From Nakamurella antarctica (GTDB taxonomy: Bacteria; Actinomycetota; Actinomycetes; Mycobacteriales; Nakamurellaceae), in the NCBI RefSeq assembly GCF_003860405.1, contig NZ_CP034170.1, forward strand, positions 3,286,001 to 3,350,000: a DNA stretch of 64,000 nucleotides. The letters are read 5' to 3'. The notes beneath the pieces are model-generated. The model had not been told where the DNA came from. It saw only the letters and a program-made list of their open reading frames with translations, and ran no database searches. Made by a program: the position numbers and the translations under genes. Shown here in pieces: positions 7,742 through 17,654 of this stretch (position 1 is the first letter of the stretch; each line of letters starts with the position of its first letter).

Positions 7742-7757
7742 TGACTACATGTAGTCA
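7742..7757. promoter_or_regulatory. Candidate operator of the toxin-antitoxin operon
   Basis: TGACTACATGTAGTCA is a perfect 16-bp palindrome directly upstream of the antitoxin RBS. RHH antitoxins repress their own operons at such sites. The assignment rests on position and symmetry. Confidence 0.65.
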
Positions 7758-8084
7758 CAACTATACGTCACCCAGATTGCGCCCACACAACAACCGTCCC
7801 GCTGATCCATCCTCTGCCGGGACTGCTAAACGAGCGCGCCAAACGATACCGATATGCCGAGTGGGGATACCGAGCGCATGAGACGCTCCGTCACGGCGCG
7901 ACTAACCTTTTCCCGGTGGGCGGGAACGGACAGCGGCTACCTTGCCCTCAGTCGGCTTGCTGGAAGTGACTATCTTGATGTGGTACGTCAAAGCTGGGCA
8001 GCGCCAAGTGAGGCCTTGGGTACGCATCACGGGACCGGGTCTGGCCAGCCTCGGGGAATCGCGGTTAGGACTCTCAGCCCACGG
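7758..8084. other. Intergenic stretch, nothing recognised
   Basis: Apart from the upstream part of the toxin-antitoxin promoter I see no gene, hairpin or repeat here. The long plus-strand frames crossing 7854-8445 are shadows of the broken minus-strand gene at 8085-8785. Confidence 0.5.
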
Positions 8085-8785
8085 TCACTTGGCGCGTTCC
8101 ACCTGCTCGGGCTCCCGCGAAATGGACTTGGTAGCCGTGCGGTCGGCGTGGCCGCCCTTGCGAGCGAAATCGCGCTCCAAAATTGGCCGCACTGGGTCCG
8201 CGGTGGCTGGCCCCGCGATGGCTTCGAGGCACCGGATGGCGTCGTTGAGCAGGTATCGGTGCCCGGGGGTGAACAGGTGGTCAAAAGCGTCCGCAAGATG
8301 CCCTCGGCCGCCCAGGAGCGCCTCGAAACACGCCAGTTCCGCAGTCTGCAGGGTCTCGCGGGCGACTGCAGGTTTGGCGCAGCTTCTGCACCAAGTCGAG
8401 GTATCGGGGCACCCAGTCGGGTGGCTGGGTGACGATCTCGTTTAAGGACGGGATGTCGACCTGGACTCGCTTTGCACCGGCTTTTTCGTAGAAAGTGTGG
8501 ACGCTCTTGGGCATGTACGCCAGGAGATCATCGGCGCGCGCAAGGACGTTGAGCATCTGAGTGCTGTCGGAGCTGCCGGTGGTGAGTGCTCGCTCAGTTC
8601 GTTCCTGCAGTTCCCCGGGAGAGCTTGTCGAGGCGGGCAGCGTCGCCGGTTGCTGCCAGTAGCAGCGCGAAGATGGCGTGGGCGGCCAGCACCTCGCGGG
8701 TGGGGCTCGGAAGGACTCCTCCACGGTTGGTTACCAGGCCGACGTTCGCGACCGCACGGAGTGTTTTGTTTGGGTAGGTCGTCAT
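8085..8785 (-). pseudogene. Frameshifted hypothetical gene (three-frame protein of about 230 residues)
   Basis: Protein-like text runs through three frames in sequence. 8785 to about 8615 gives MTTYPNKTLRAVANVGLVTN ... ARLDKLSR. About 8615 to 8370 gives GELQERTERALTTGSSDS ... VPRYLDLVQKLRQT. About 8370 to the TGA at 8085 gives VARETLQTAELACFEALLGG ... HLFTPGHRYLLNDAIRCLEA. Each change is a one-base shift in the same direction; the first lies in CTCCCGGGGAAC. Joined, the text is a helical protein that I do not recognise. It is either a recently broken gene or an intact gene with two sequencing indels. Confidence 0.6.
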
Positions 8786-8992
8786 GGATCGGCGGCTGCG
8801 GTTCTAGTTCGCGCTGGGTGTTAGCAACAAGTTCCTTCGTTTGGGCGGAGATTTCTCTCGCGGCTCAGCCATCGTGCGCGCGAACGCGTTCTCGGATGAC
8901 ACCGACCCGACTGCGACCGGGTCACCTGGTAATAACCGGTAGCGGCGTCGAATTACAGTTGCAACAACCCATTCGGCTTTGACGGCATCGGT

Positions 8993-9712
8993 TCAGAATT
9001 CCAATAGCGGCGCTACGGGAGAAATCCCAATCTGACCGGTTCCACCGGAGAGGTCGAGGTCATAGGTGAAATGCGGCAACAATCCGGCAACGAATTTGTG
9101 GTCAGATTCCCACTTTAACCCCTTCTCCAGGTCGCGCGCAAAGCCAACATCAAACATATTGAGGTCGGTAAACACTGTTGAGGCAATCACTAACTTGTCC
9201 TTGCGACGGGTGGAAATCAACTCTATTGTCCGGTACCCGTCGGTTTTAATAGAGAAAACCATTTTGCCGGTAAACAGCTTATTCGGACTGATAACTGATC
9301 GGGATGATCGAGAAAAGGACAGCGGCGCGTCAAGGCAGGCGGAATATGCCTCCTGAAAAACGGATGGATCCCAAGATCTGGCCTGACATAAATCAAGCAT
9401 TCGGTCCTTGATCCATCCCAGAATTTCAATAGTCTTCTGATCTCCTTTCAGCTGAGAAATACCTGGGGGCCTCATAGCGAAAATGGTTTCAAAATCATTC
9501 GAAGTAGTTGGCTCCGGAATAATTCTCACTCGAGATGGGGAGTCAATAAGCATGATGCTGACCCAAGACGCCATCGCAAGCATGCCACGCAATTTCTTCA
9601 GCTGGTATGAGTACAGTGTGGCGGCCAGGCCGGATTCGCAAGCGAAAATGAAATCTTCATCCCGGTCGAAGGCGCAAATATCAACGGTGACGAGCCTGCG
9701 TATTGGTTTCAT
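8993..9712 (-). CDS. Putative immunity protein for the RHS toxin
   Basis: The likely start is the ATG at 9712 (MKPIRRLVTVDICAFDRDED), 10 bases after the RHS stop. The frame extends upstream into the RHS gene, but that part is a shadow. The product is 239 residues, soluble, with no signal peptide or membrane segment and no family that I recognise. Its position directly downstream of a polymorphic toxin gene, in the same orientation, is the classic place of a cognate immunity gene, which would neutralise the GIY-YIG-like tip in the cytoplasm. The local DNA is more AT-rich than the RHS core, as is common for exchangeable toxin-immunity tips. The role rests on position alone. Confidence 0.65.
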   Translation of the reverse strand: MKPIRRLVTVDICAFDRDEDFIFACESGLAATLYSYQLKKLRGMLAMASWVSIMLIDSPSRVRIIPEPTTSNDFETIFAMRPPGISQLKGDQKTIEILGWIKDRMLDLCQARSWDPSVFQEAYSACLDAPLSFSRSSRSVISPNKLFTGKMVFSIKTDGYRTIELISTRRKDKLVIASTVFTDLNMFDVGFARDLEKGLKWESDHKFVAGLLPHFTYDLDLSGGTGQIGISPVAPLLEF

Positions 9713-9722
9713 TGTTTCTTTC

Positions 9723-12700
9723 TCAGCATCGTTGAGACCCTTTTGGTCTATAACCGTTAGCTGTCCTGTATGCGTTGCAGCTCCCAGATTCCCATGCCCG
9801 GGCCGCGCCCCTGTTCGGAAATACTTTGATGCTTGAAATATAGCACCCTCTGAATCGCGCCTGGCATTTCGCCATTCCGTCCGCGGGCCGTTGGTTACTG
9901 GGCAAAACCGAAGTAATACCGTATTTAAAAACATCTTGCTTTTTTGAGATTGGATCTCGGTAGAGAATGGTGTATCCATAGGATTTGAATTCGTATTTAT
10001 TAGAATTTTTACTAGTCGAAGTGCGGCCCTGAATTGTACCGACCAACGCTTTGCCTGCCTCCAACGTCACGTAGGTGACGACCGCAGCTCCGACCACTGC
10101 TGTCCCAACTGCGCCAGCTACGGCTCCAGCGGACGCACCTCCTCCTATCAGCCAGGGAAGTATCGGTATGACAAACCAAAATCGGCCGTCGAGGTCGGTC
10201 ATGTTGATGGGGTCGGTGGGGTAGGCGTAGTCGTTTGCGCCGCCGCCGGCGACGGGGTCGATGCTGTTGAACCGGCCGGTGGTGGGGTCGTAAACCCTCG
10301 CGCCCATTTGGGTGTAGGTGAGGTTGGCGGTGTGTTCAGCCATCCGTTGGTGCTGCCCGAGCCACCCGGCGTCGTACGCGGACGGGTTGGTGTTCGGGAC
10401 AGCGTCGAAGTCCGGGGCCCCGCCGGTGGTGATGGGGGCGCCGTAGGGGTCGTAGACCTTCACCGTCCCGTCGATGGTTCCGGTGGGCAGGGTGGTGATG
10501 ACGTTGTCGCCGTGAATGTTCGGGTAATGCCACCTGCTATCTGCGACGGTTTGGTAGTTCTTGGTGTACGTCACACCCCCGGGGAGGCTGTTAATTCGGG
10601 TGATCATGACGTTGCCAGCGCCGAGGTCCAGGTCTGCGGAATCATCGGTGGAGGTGAACCCGTACAGGAAAGTGCCATTCTCCGCCGGGGTGGCGGAGCC
10701 GGTGATGATCCTCGCGGTGACCCGGTCTGCGGTGTCCCGAATGTAGGTGATCGTGACCGTCCCGCCGGCACCATTAGGGGCAATGGTTCGCACGTGCCGG
10801 TTGGAGGAGTCATACACAAACGTGGTGACCCCGGCGGTGTCGGTGACGGTGGAAACATTCCCGCGGGTGTCATAGGTGTAGGTGGTCGGTTTCGCACCTG
10901 TGACGGCGAGGATCCGGTCGGCGGCGTCGTAACAAAAACGCGACGTTTCCCCGACCGTGCCTAGTTGGTAGGTGGACACCGTCCGGTTGGTGTTCGCCGC
11001 CGCCCCCACACTGGTCCCAATCGGGCATATCGAGGGCGCCGATCCGGAAAAACCGTAGGAGTATTCAACTCTCGGGCGGGACGTGTTCGCGGCCAGCACC
11101 GCCGAACCCAAATTACCGGCGGGGTCGTAGGTGTAGGACCACACGTTGTTGGCAGCGGGGGTGAGGGTGCTGGTTTGGGTGGAACCGGTAACCCGACCCG
11201 ACTGCGACCTCGTTACGGTGTCACCGATGGTGGCCCCGTTCAACGTCCACGTCAGGGACTGCAACGCCCCATTACCAAACCTACCGATCGCGCCGGCGGT
11301 GCTGTTTCCGTAGGCGGCGCCGGTGACCTCACCAGTTCCCGCATCGAAGGTGGTGTCGGAGAGCAACGCCCCGTCGAGGGTGATGGTGTCCACCGCCCCC
11401 GCGTCGGTGTAGGTGTAAGCCCTCGTTGATGTTCCCCCGCCGGCGGCTGTGGTCGTTTCGGAGGTGACCCGGGCTGCTTGGTCGTAGGTGGGGATGGTGA
11501 CAACACCGTTGTATCCTTCGTATTTCACCTGACGACCGAACAGGTCCACGGTGGAAGTAAGGGTTCCGGAGGTGTCGCTGATCTGGTTTCTCAGCGGGTT
11601 CCCGGCCACCGCGTAGTTGGTAGTGACCGTCCGCGAAGGCGACGACTCATTGACCCCCACTGTGGCGGGGTTGTCCGGCATCGCCGGCAGCGCTGCCACC
11701 GTCGCCCGCGAGCGGACATCGTAGGTGGTGCACGCCCACGGTTCGGCATTGACCTTCGAGGCAACTACCCGTCCGACGACGTCATAGACCTGCTCGGTGG
11801 TTTGCCGTGCACCCGACGAGTTCAGCGGCCCAGCAACAGTTTTCAGCCGCCCGGCTTGGTTCACCGCGGGTGACCCCGTGACGCAGGGGTTCACGGCGGT
11901 TTCGGTGTTGCCGTAATAGGTGTAGTTGGTGCGTTTGTTGCTGTCGTTGATATCCCCGGCAGGCAACGATGTTGCTGTGGTTCGCCGGAGGGTGTCGTAA
12001 GTGCTGCGGGAAGTTAACCCGGCGCCGCCGTTGCTGACAGTGGTCGCTGCGGCTAACCCTTCCCACGGCCTGTCGCCATAGGTGGTAGTGGTGGTTGATG
12101 AGGGGGTGGCGCCGCCGGTGTCCGCCCTGGTGGTGGTGGTGGCTAGGCCGTATCCGGGGTTGATGTTCCCCGCGGGGATGGCGGTGAAGCCCTGCCCGGG
12201 GGTTTGCCACGTCAGCGACAACCTGGCGGCGCCGCCAAGTTCGCTAGCTTCGATGCGGATCGGCCACGTCACCCCGCCAGGGACACCATCGAGGTAAAAG
12301 GCGCGTTCCACCGCGTAGGCGCCGGCATACCAGTGGTCAGCGACGAGGACGTTGTTAATGAACACCCTCGCGCTGTCATCGACGTTGAGTTTGAAGTTAT
12401 ACGTTCCCGCCGCGGGGAAGGTGAGGTAGCCGGTGGCGCGCAACGAGAAGTCGTCGGCGTTCACTCCCGCCGTCGGCGCGTTCAAACCCCAATCCGCGGC
12501 GGCCGGTCCGGTCGCGGCAGCGCCGAGCCCGAGGGTCCGGGCGATGGGGGCGCCGGTGAGGGTTTGGTTATTGAACCACTCCACATGCAACCCGGTCAGC
12601 CCCTGGTCATATGCGGTCGTGGTGGTGGGCACAGTAGCTGCGCACCCCGGAGTGGGAACCAGGGAGGCGGTGAAGCAACTTTCCGGGGCGGGACCGTAGG

Positions 12701-15700
12701 AGGCGATGGGGCGGTCGGCGTAGTCGAAGATGGTGGTCGAAACCCGGCCCGCCGGGTCTTTGGATTTGGTGAGTTGGTCTTTGGCGTTGAACCAGGTGGA
12801 AGAGGTTTTCCCTTCCGCATCTTTGGTGGCAGTTCCCTGCAGCAGCGTGTTGAAAAACGCTTGGGAGGCATACCCGGATGCTGGGGTGAGCCCGTCGACG
12901 GTGACAGTTGTTTTCCCGTCCGCCCCTGGGGTGGCCCCATTGTTGTAGACGTATCGGTGGCCGGGTCTTGCCACCCCAGCCGCAGGGACCGGGCCGACGA
13001 CGGCTGTTACTTTGCTGCTGCCGTCGTAGGTGATAAGGGAATTTGAGGTGTCATCATTGGCAGCTACCCCAGCGGCAACAGCATCAAAGGCCAACGGGTC
13101 GCGCAGTTTCGACAGCCTGCCGTTGGTGTCGTAGGCGAAGTCGGTGGTTTCCCCGCCCGGGTCAACTAGGCGCGCGAGTTGGCCGTTGGTGTTGTACCAC
13201 AGCAACGACATCGCCCCATCGGGAAACGTGATGCGGCACAACACGTTTGGAGTTGGTGACAAAACCATCCCCGCCGGGATGGGGAACACCCCGCCAGCCG
13301 AACCTGGGTCGCCGTAGCAGTTGTCGCCCAACCCGAACCGTTGATAATCCAGTTTCACCTGCAACCCGGAGATGGGGTCTGTTACTTTCGCTAACCTGGC
13401 CGGCGACCCATTCCAGGTGTATTGCAGCGCCGTTGCCACACCGGTGACGTCGGCGGCTTGGTATTCGATGAGGTTGCCGTCGACGGCGAACACCGACCGT
13501 GACCCGTCCGGGTCTAGCACTGTGATGCGGCCAGCGTTGGGTTCAGCGGCGGCCGCGACGGTGAGGACGCCGTGTTCCCCGGTCGGCGGCGCCCACCCTG
13601 TTTTGCCGTCCTTTTCCGTTTTCGCGTAGATATGCGGCGCCCCAGACGAATCGAACAAGGTGATGGAGGAATCAGACACCAACGCCCGGGAGTAGGCGGC
13701 GGCGCCGTCGACGTCGGTGGACAACGTCCAGCCCTGCGGCAGGGCTGGCGGGTCGGTGACAGCGAGCCACTGCGCCGGGATGGGCATCATCACCGGGCCA
13801 CCGGAGTACAGGGCGGCGCCGTCGGCGCGTTTCACCCACACCGAAAAGTAGGTTTGGCCGACGAATTCGGTTAACTCCGCGGTGATCGGAACTGATTGGC
13901 CCCCGGTCAAGGTGACGGGTTTGTTTTGCCATTGCAGTTCGGTGACGTAGTTGGCGTTTTCGTAGACGGTGGTTGAGTTGACGACAACTTTCGCCGCGTC
14001 GTCATTCAACGCACCGAACAGGTATGTGCCGGACGCGGGGACGGTGAGCCTGCCGTTCCACCGCCCGAGGAAGTAGTCCCCTTCCAACGCCGCCGGATAC
14101 GGCGACGACCACCCCCAATCATTGTTCAGTTGAGATTCGGTGCGTTGCAACACCTGCGGGTCGCCAGCATCCAGCACCAAGTTTTTGTTTTTGTCCTGGT
14201 AATACGTTGCGGTCACACCACTTTCGATGGTGCTGCCCTGGGAGTTGTAGGTGTAATTGAAACCGACACTGGAATTGGCGAATGACGTGGTTGGGGAACC
14301 GGTTGCGGCGATGAGGTTGCCGTTCACCAAGTTCACCGTCAGGCCGCCCAACGAGTCAACGGGCGAGGTTTTCGGGTCGCCGGTGCGGATATCGATGGTG
14401 AGTTTGTTAGCCCAAACCCCCTGATCGTAGGAGGCACCATCGAAAGCCCGCACCGTCCAAAAGTAGGTGACACCATTTTTGAGATACCCCGCCGGAACAG
14501 TCCACGAAGTACCGCTGAGCTTCCCCGACGACACCACCGTCCCGGACCTGCCGTCGGCGCCGGTACCGACCGAAAATTCGTACTGTAATCCCGCTGGCCC
14601 ACCATCAGGGTCAGTTGTTGCTGTTGTCGACAACGTGGGGGTCAGCGTCGCTTGCGTCCCCGGGACGGGGGTGGACCCGGCGGCTGTTTTAGCCGCCGGC
14701 GGATAGTTGGTGGTGAACCACCAGAACGCGCTTTCCGCGGTGGTCCCCGGGTTGTAACCGCAAGGATTGGCATCCTGGGAGCAAAAGTCCTTGGTGTAAA
14801 CCCGCCAAAAGTACGACGTACCCCCCGAAAGTACATTCGCCGGGAGTTGCACCTGGGAGTTGCCTTGCCACCCCGATTCCCACACCACCACGCCGGGGCT
14901 ACTACCCACCATCGTCCACACCCGGAAGAAGTAGAAAACCGGGTCGCCGTCAGGGTCGGTGGCCGAAGCGTTCAACACCGGCGACACCGACTGCTGGGCG
15001 GCGCCATACCCGGGGGACACCATCGTCGCCGCGGGGGCGGGCCGGTTCACGGTGACATAAATTTCGCCGACAAACGACTTGTAGGTATAAAGGCTCGTAT
15101 TCACCTCCTGCCCGGTGAAAATGAACCACTGACCACCGACGCCGCCGGTGAACGCCGACCGCAGCAAATCCACCAACCCCTGGCCCTGAAGGTGCGCTTC
15201 GTTATCGACGTAGGCATCACTGGCCACCCACGACCCGATGCCGTTATAACCAAACGAACTCGCCCACCACTGGTTCATCCCATACCCGTTGGCGGTTCCA
15301 TTAACTTTGTAAAGACCCGTCTCGGCGGCCACCACCTGCAGGCCCTGACCGAAGTACTGCTCAAAGTTGAAATGCGCCATCCCCCGCCACACGGTGCCGT
15401 TATCGTTCGGGGACCCCGTTTTGATCGCCCCACCAATCTCCAACACCCCATTGGACTTATAAGACCGAATACCGTCCAAGTTCGCCAGCACCGTGGGGTC
15501 GACGTTAATCGGGAACACCCGCGCCGGGTCGTTCATCCACTCCCGATCTACCGACACCGTCAACAACCACCTACCGTCCACCTCGGTGAGGGTGTAAGCG
15601 CCGTTGATATCCGCCGGTTCCTTTTTGCCATCAATTCCGGACGAATCGAACACGTAGGGGACTGGCAAACCAAACGGCACAGCGCCGCTGGTATCGCGGA

Positions 15701-16541
15701 TCTGGATTGAGCCGGTGTCATCCAGTACCGGGGTGCCGCCCTTGACGTCGAGGTAAAACGACCACTGAACCGGCCCGTCCGCGCCGGGGGCGGTGTCCAC
15801 GATGATGGTTTCCTTCACCCCATCCGAGGTCACCTCGAACACCAAATCAGCCCCATCCACGGCGCCGTCGTACACCACTTCTTTCCCCACCTGTTGCGGC
15901 GCAACAGAACTCGTCGCATCAACCGGGGACAACGCAGCCGAAACATCACCCACCACCACGGAAAGCGCACCAGCGCCAGCTGATTCGCCGAACACCGGCG
16001 ACAACGGATGCGCCACCGCCGTCAAAGCCGCTTCCTGCACCACCTGCGCACCTGGGCCAGCAGCGACCCCCGGAACGTCAGCGGCAACAGCGGCAACCAG
16101 ATCGGTGTCCACCGAAACGAACTCACCCGCTGCGTCCTGCACATTCAAAGTGGTCGGAGACATCCGGATGGTGTGCGTGCCGTCAGGGTTAGCGTAAATA
16201 TCTTCCATCACGGTCTGATCAACCAACACCGAAACACCAGGCTCATACCCCGAAACCTCACCCTGCTCTGCTGGGAGCGGCGGGGCCAGCGGCGCATCCG
16301 GGCCCGCATCCTCGAAAGACCCAAACACCGGTGCGTCAGGTTCCTTCGGCGCCAACGGCTCAGACCCCAACCCCCCAGGCACCACCGGGACCGGCTCCAC
16401 AACAGCACCCCTGGGACCAGCCACCGCAGGGTTCAGGGAATCATCCAGCTCCGCGCGGGCCACCGAAGTGAACCCCGACAACAGCAACGCCGAAGAAACC
16501 AAAACCCCCACAGAACGCACAAACCGTCGACGAATACGCAC
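9723..16541 (-). CDS. Secreted RHS/YD-repeat polymorphic toxin with PA14 domains and GIY-YIG-like tip
   Basis: The protein has about 2272 residues. I chose the GTG at 16541, preceded by a G-rich RBS; a TTG at 16556 would add five codons. A signal peptide (RRRFVRSVGVLVSSALLLSG ... ARA) is followed by an acidic proline/alanine stretch. Then come a DNRLRE-like jelly-roll region (about 350-500), FN3-like segments (VSPVLNASATDPDGDPVFY) and two PA14 modules (about 780-920 and 1320-1450). Many YD repeats (YDTNGRLSKLRDP, YTYDTRGNVSTVTD) follow. The RHS core closes with ARVYDPTTGRFNSIDP and NMTDLDG. After it come a hydrophobic pretoxin segment (LPWLIGGGASAGAVAGAV) and a roughly 90-residue tip with YTILYRD, VFKYGIT, and ARAWESGSCNAY, resembling a GIY-YIG nuclease. 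An antagonistic role toward neighbouring cells is inferred. Confidence 0.9.
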   Translation of the reverse strand: MRIRRRFVRSVGVLVSSALLLSGFTSVARAELDDSLNPAVAGPRGAVVEPVPVVPGGLGSEPLAPKEPDAPVFGSFEDAGPDAPLAPPLPAEQGEVSGYEPGVSVLVDQTVMEDIYANPDGTHTIRMSPTTLNVQDAAGEFVSVDTDLVAAVAADVPGVAAGPGAQVVQEAALTAVAHPLSPVFGESAGAGALSVVVGDVSAALSPVDATSSVAPQQVGKEVVYDGAVDGADLVFEVTSDGVKETIIVDTAPGADGPVQWSFYLDVKGGTPVLDDTGSIQIRDTSGAVPFGLPVPYVFDSSGIDGKKEPADINGAYTLTEVDGRWLLTVSVDREWMNDPARVFPINVDPTVLANLDGIRSYKSNGVLEIGGAIKTGSPNDNGTVWRGMAHFNFEQYFGQGLQVVAAETGLYKVNGTANGYGMNQWWASSFGYNGIGSWVASDAYVDNEAHLQGQGLVDLLRSAFTGGVGGQWFIFTGQEVNTSLYTYKSFVGEIYVTVNRPAPAATMVSPGYGAAQQSVSPVLNASATDPDGDPVFYFFRVWTMVGSSPGVVVWESGWQGNSQVQLPANVLSGGTSYFWRVYTKDFCSQDANPCGYNPGTTAESAFWWFTTNYPPAAKTAAGSTPVPGTQATLTPTLSTTATTDPDGGPAGLQYEFSVGTGADGRSGTVVSSGKLSGTSWTVPAGYLKNGVTYFWTVRAFDGASYDQGVWANKLTIDIRTGDPKTSPVDSLGGLTVNLVNGNLIAATGSPTTSFANSSVGFNYTYNSQGSTIESGVTATYYQDKNKNLVLDAGDPQVLQRTESQLNNDWGWSSPYPAALEGDYFLGRWNGRLTVPASGTYLFGALNDDAAKVVVNSTTVYENANYVTELQWQNKPVTLTGGQSVPITAELTEFVGQTYFSVWVKRADGAALYSGGPVMMPIPAQWLAVTDPPALPQGWTLSTDVDGAAAYSRALVSDSSITLFDSSGAPHIYAKTEKDGKTGWAPPTGEHGVLTVAAAAEPNAGRITVLDPDGSRSVFAVDGNLIEYQAADVTGVATALQYTWNGSPARLAKVTDPISGLQVKLDYQRFGLGDNCYGDPGSAGGVFPIPAGMVLSPTPNVLCRITFPDGAMSLLWYNTNGQLARLVDPGGETTDFAYDTNGRLSKLRDPLAFDAVAAGVAANDDTSNSLITYDGSSKVTAVVGPVPAAGVARPGHRYVYNNGATPGADGKTTVTVDGLTPASGYASQAFFNTLLQGTATKDAEGKTSSTWFNAKDQLTKSKDPAGRVSTTIFDYADRPIASYGPAPESCFTASLVPTPGCAATVPTTTTAYDQGLTGLHVEWFNNQTLTGAPIARTLGLGAAATGPAAADWGLNAPTAGVNADDFSLRATGYLTFPAAGTYNFKLNVDDSARVFINNVLVADHWYAGAYAVERAFYLDGVPGGVTWPIRIEASELGGAARLSLTWQTPGQGFTAIPAGNINPGYGLATTTTRADTGGATPSSTTTTTYGDRPWEGLAAATTVSNGGAGLTSRSTYDTLRRTTATSLPAGDINDSNKRTNYTYYGNTETAVNPCVTGSPAVNQAGRLKTVAGPLNSSGARQTTEQVYDVVGRVVASKVNAEPWACTTYDVRSRATVAALPAMPDNPATVGVNESSPSRTVTTNYAVAGNPLRNQISDTSGTLTSTVDLFGRQVKYEGYNGVVTIPTYDQAARVTSETTTAAGGGTSTRAYTYTDAGAVDTITLDGALLSDTTFDAGTGEVTGAAYGNSTAGAIGRFGNGALQSLTWTLNGATIGDTVTRSQSGRVTGSTQTSTLTPAANNVWSYTYDPAGNLGSAVLAANTSRPRVEYSYGFSGSAPSICPIGTSVGAAANTNRTVSTYQLGTVGETSRFCYDAADRILAVTGAKPTTYTYDTRGNVSTVTDTAGVTTFVYDSSNRHVRTIAPNGAGGTVTITYIRDTADRVTARIITGSATPAENGTFLYGFTSTDDSADLDLGAGNVMITRINSLPGGVTYTKNYQTVADSRWHYPNIHGDNVITTLPTGTIDGTVKVYDPYGAPITTGGAPDFDAVPNTNPSAYDAGWLGQHQRMAEHTANLTYTQMGARVYDPTTGRFNSIDPVAGGGANDYAYPTDPINMTDLDGRFWFVIPILPWLIGGGASAGAVAGAVGTAVVGAAVVTYVTLEAGKALVGTIQGRTSTSKNSNKYEFKSYGYTILYRDPISKKQDVFKYGITSVLPSNQRPADGMAKCQARFRGCYISSIKVFPNRGAARAWESGSCNAYRTANGYRPKGSQRC

Positions 16542-17213
16542 AGCAAAACCCCCCAAGGGTCACAAACAGGAATGGCAGACACGGAAGGTGCGCTCACAGC
16601 CCGGGCAGGCACAGCAGTGCACCCACCCGTACGCCGCGGAGAAAGGTAAAGAAAACGTAAGCACATCGGCCCACCAGCCGAAAGACGACACGATGCGGAC
16701 CGAGCAATCCAGCAGGACCACCGAATTAAGGTAAAGCTAATGCAAAACTAAGGTGTAAGGGAACAGCGATCGGACACCACCACCCACACAGCCCACCACC
16801 GACAGGGGAATGCGCGGCCAGTCACGAACCACAACCGCCGACCAATAGGCCATTCGGGTCAACCGGAGGTAAAATCGCAGATACTGCGCACAACCGTAAC
16901 GAGGCAGCGACCGGTTCTGACCATGCGCCACTTCCAATAGAACCGGCGCCGCCCCGGACTCAAAACACACCCACCCCGGACACCTTCACGATCCTTACCC
17001 TCGGGCCGCACCCATAGGACCTAAGAGCACCTCATCAAGCTCGAGCGAGGCGGCGGCAGTACTGATACTCGTAGAAGGAGCCCGTATGGCGATTGGCTCA
17101 CGGACCGATGGTGTTGCGGTCGACGTTCCCGCTATAGGCGGCGGCGAACAATCGCCGTTGTCGGCGGCGGCGAACAATCGCCGTTGTCGGCGGCGGGTGA
17201 GAGAGTCGGACCC
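16542..17213. other. Long intergenic region with 26-bp tandem repeat
   Basis: This contains the RHS promoter region and no convincing gene. At 17137-17197 the unit GGCGGCGGCGAACAATCGCC plus GTTGTC (26 bp) occurs twice, followed by a partial third copy. Each unit contains a small GGCGA-ACAA-TCGCC inverted repeat. The repeat ends 16 bases before the ATG of the VOC gene at 17214, so it may form hairpins in that gene's leader. Confidence 0.6.
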
Positions 17214-17654
17214 ATGACCAAAGAAGTGCAGATCACGTTCGACTGCGCCGATCCCGCCGGGTTGGCGTTTTTCTGGGCCGAGGCGCTCGGGTATCAGCTG
17301 CAACCGCCGCCCGATGGATTCGATTCCTGGGATGCCGCCCTCGAAGAATTCGGTGTACCCCGAAACCAGTGGAACTCGCGCTCGGCCATCCTCCCCATCG
17401 AAGGTCATCATCCGCGCGTGCTCTTCCAGCGCGTGCCCGAGGCCAAGGCCGGCAAGAACCGGGTCCACCTCGATGTACGTGCAGCGCCGGGCCTTGAAGG
17501 AAACGAACGGATGAACGCTCTAGAGACCGAGGCGAACCGCCTGGAAGCGCTCGGTGCCGCGCGCGCCTATCGGGTTGAGCCCAACAAGGCCATGATGGAA
17601 ACCGGCTTCATCACGATGCGCGATCCGGAGGGCAACGAATTCTGTCTCGACTAG
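17214..17654 (+). CDS. VOC-superfamily (glyoxalase-like) protein
   Basis: This 146-residue protein begins MTKEVQITFDCADPAGLAFFWAEALGY. The pattern repeats in the second half, KNRVHLDVRAAP, and it ends MRDPEGNEFCLD. It is the one-domain actinobacterial Glyoxalase_6 type of vicinal-oxygen-chelate protein. The metal-binding positions in this subgroup are partly degenerate, so enzyme activity is uncertain. The ATG at 17214 is preferred over the upstream TTG in the tandem repeat. It is monocistronic as far as can be seen. Confidence 0.85.
   Translation: MTKEVQITFDCADPAGLAFFWAEALGYQLQPPPDGFDSWDAALEEFGVPRNQWNSRSAILPIEGHHPRVLFQRVPEAKAGKNRVHLDVRAAPGLEGNERMNALETEANRLEALGAARAYRVEPNKAMMETGFITMRDPEGNEFCLD

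Noticed and set aside
10308-16649. Many long plus-strand frames opposite the RHS gene
   Set aside because: They lie inside a 6.8-kb gene with clear domains, have arginine/proline-rich shadow composition, no RBS and no family match.
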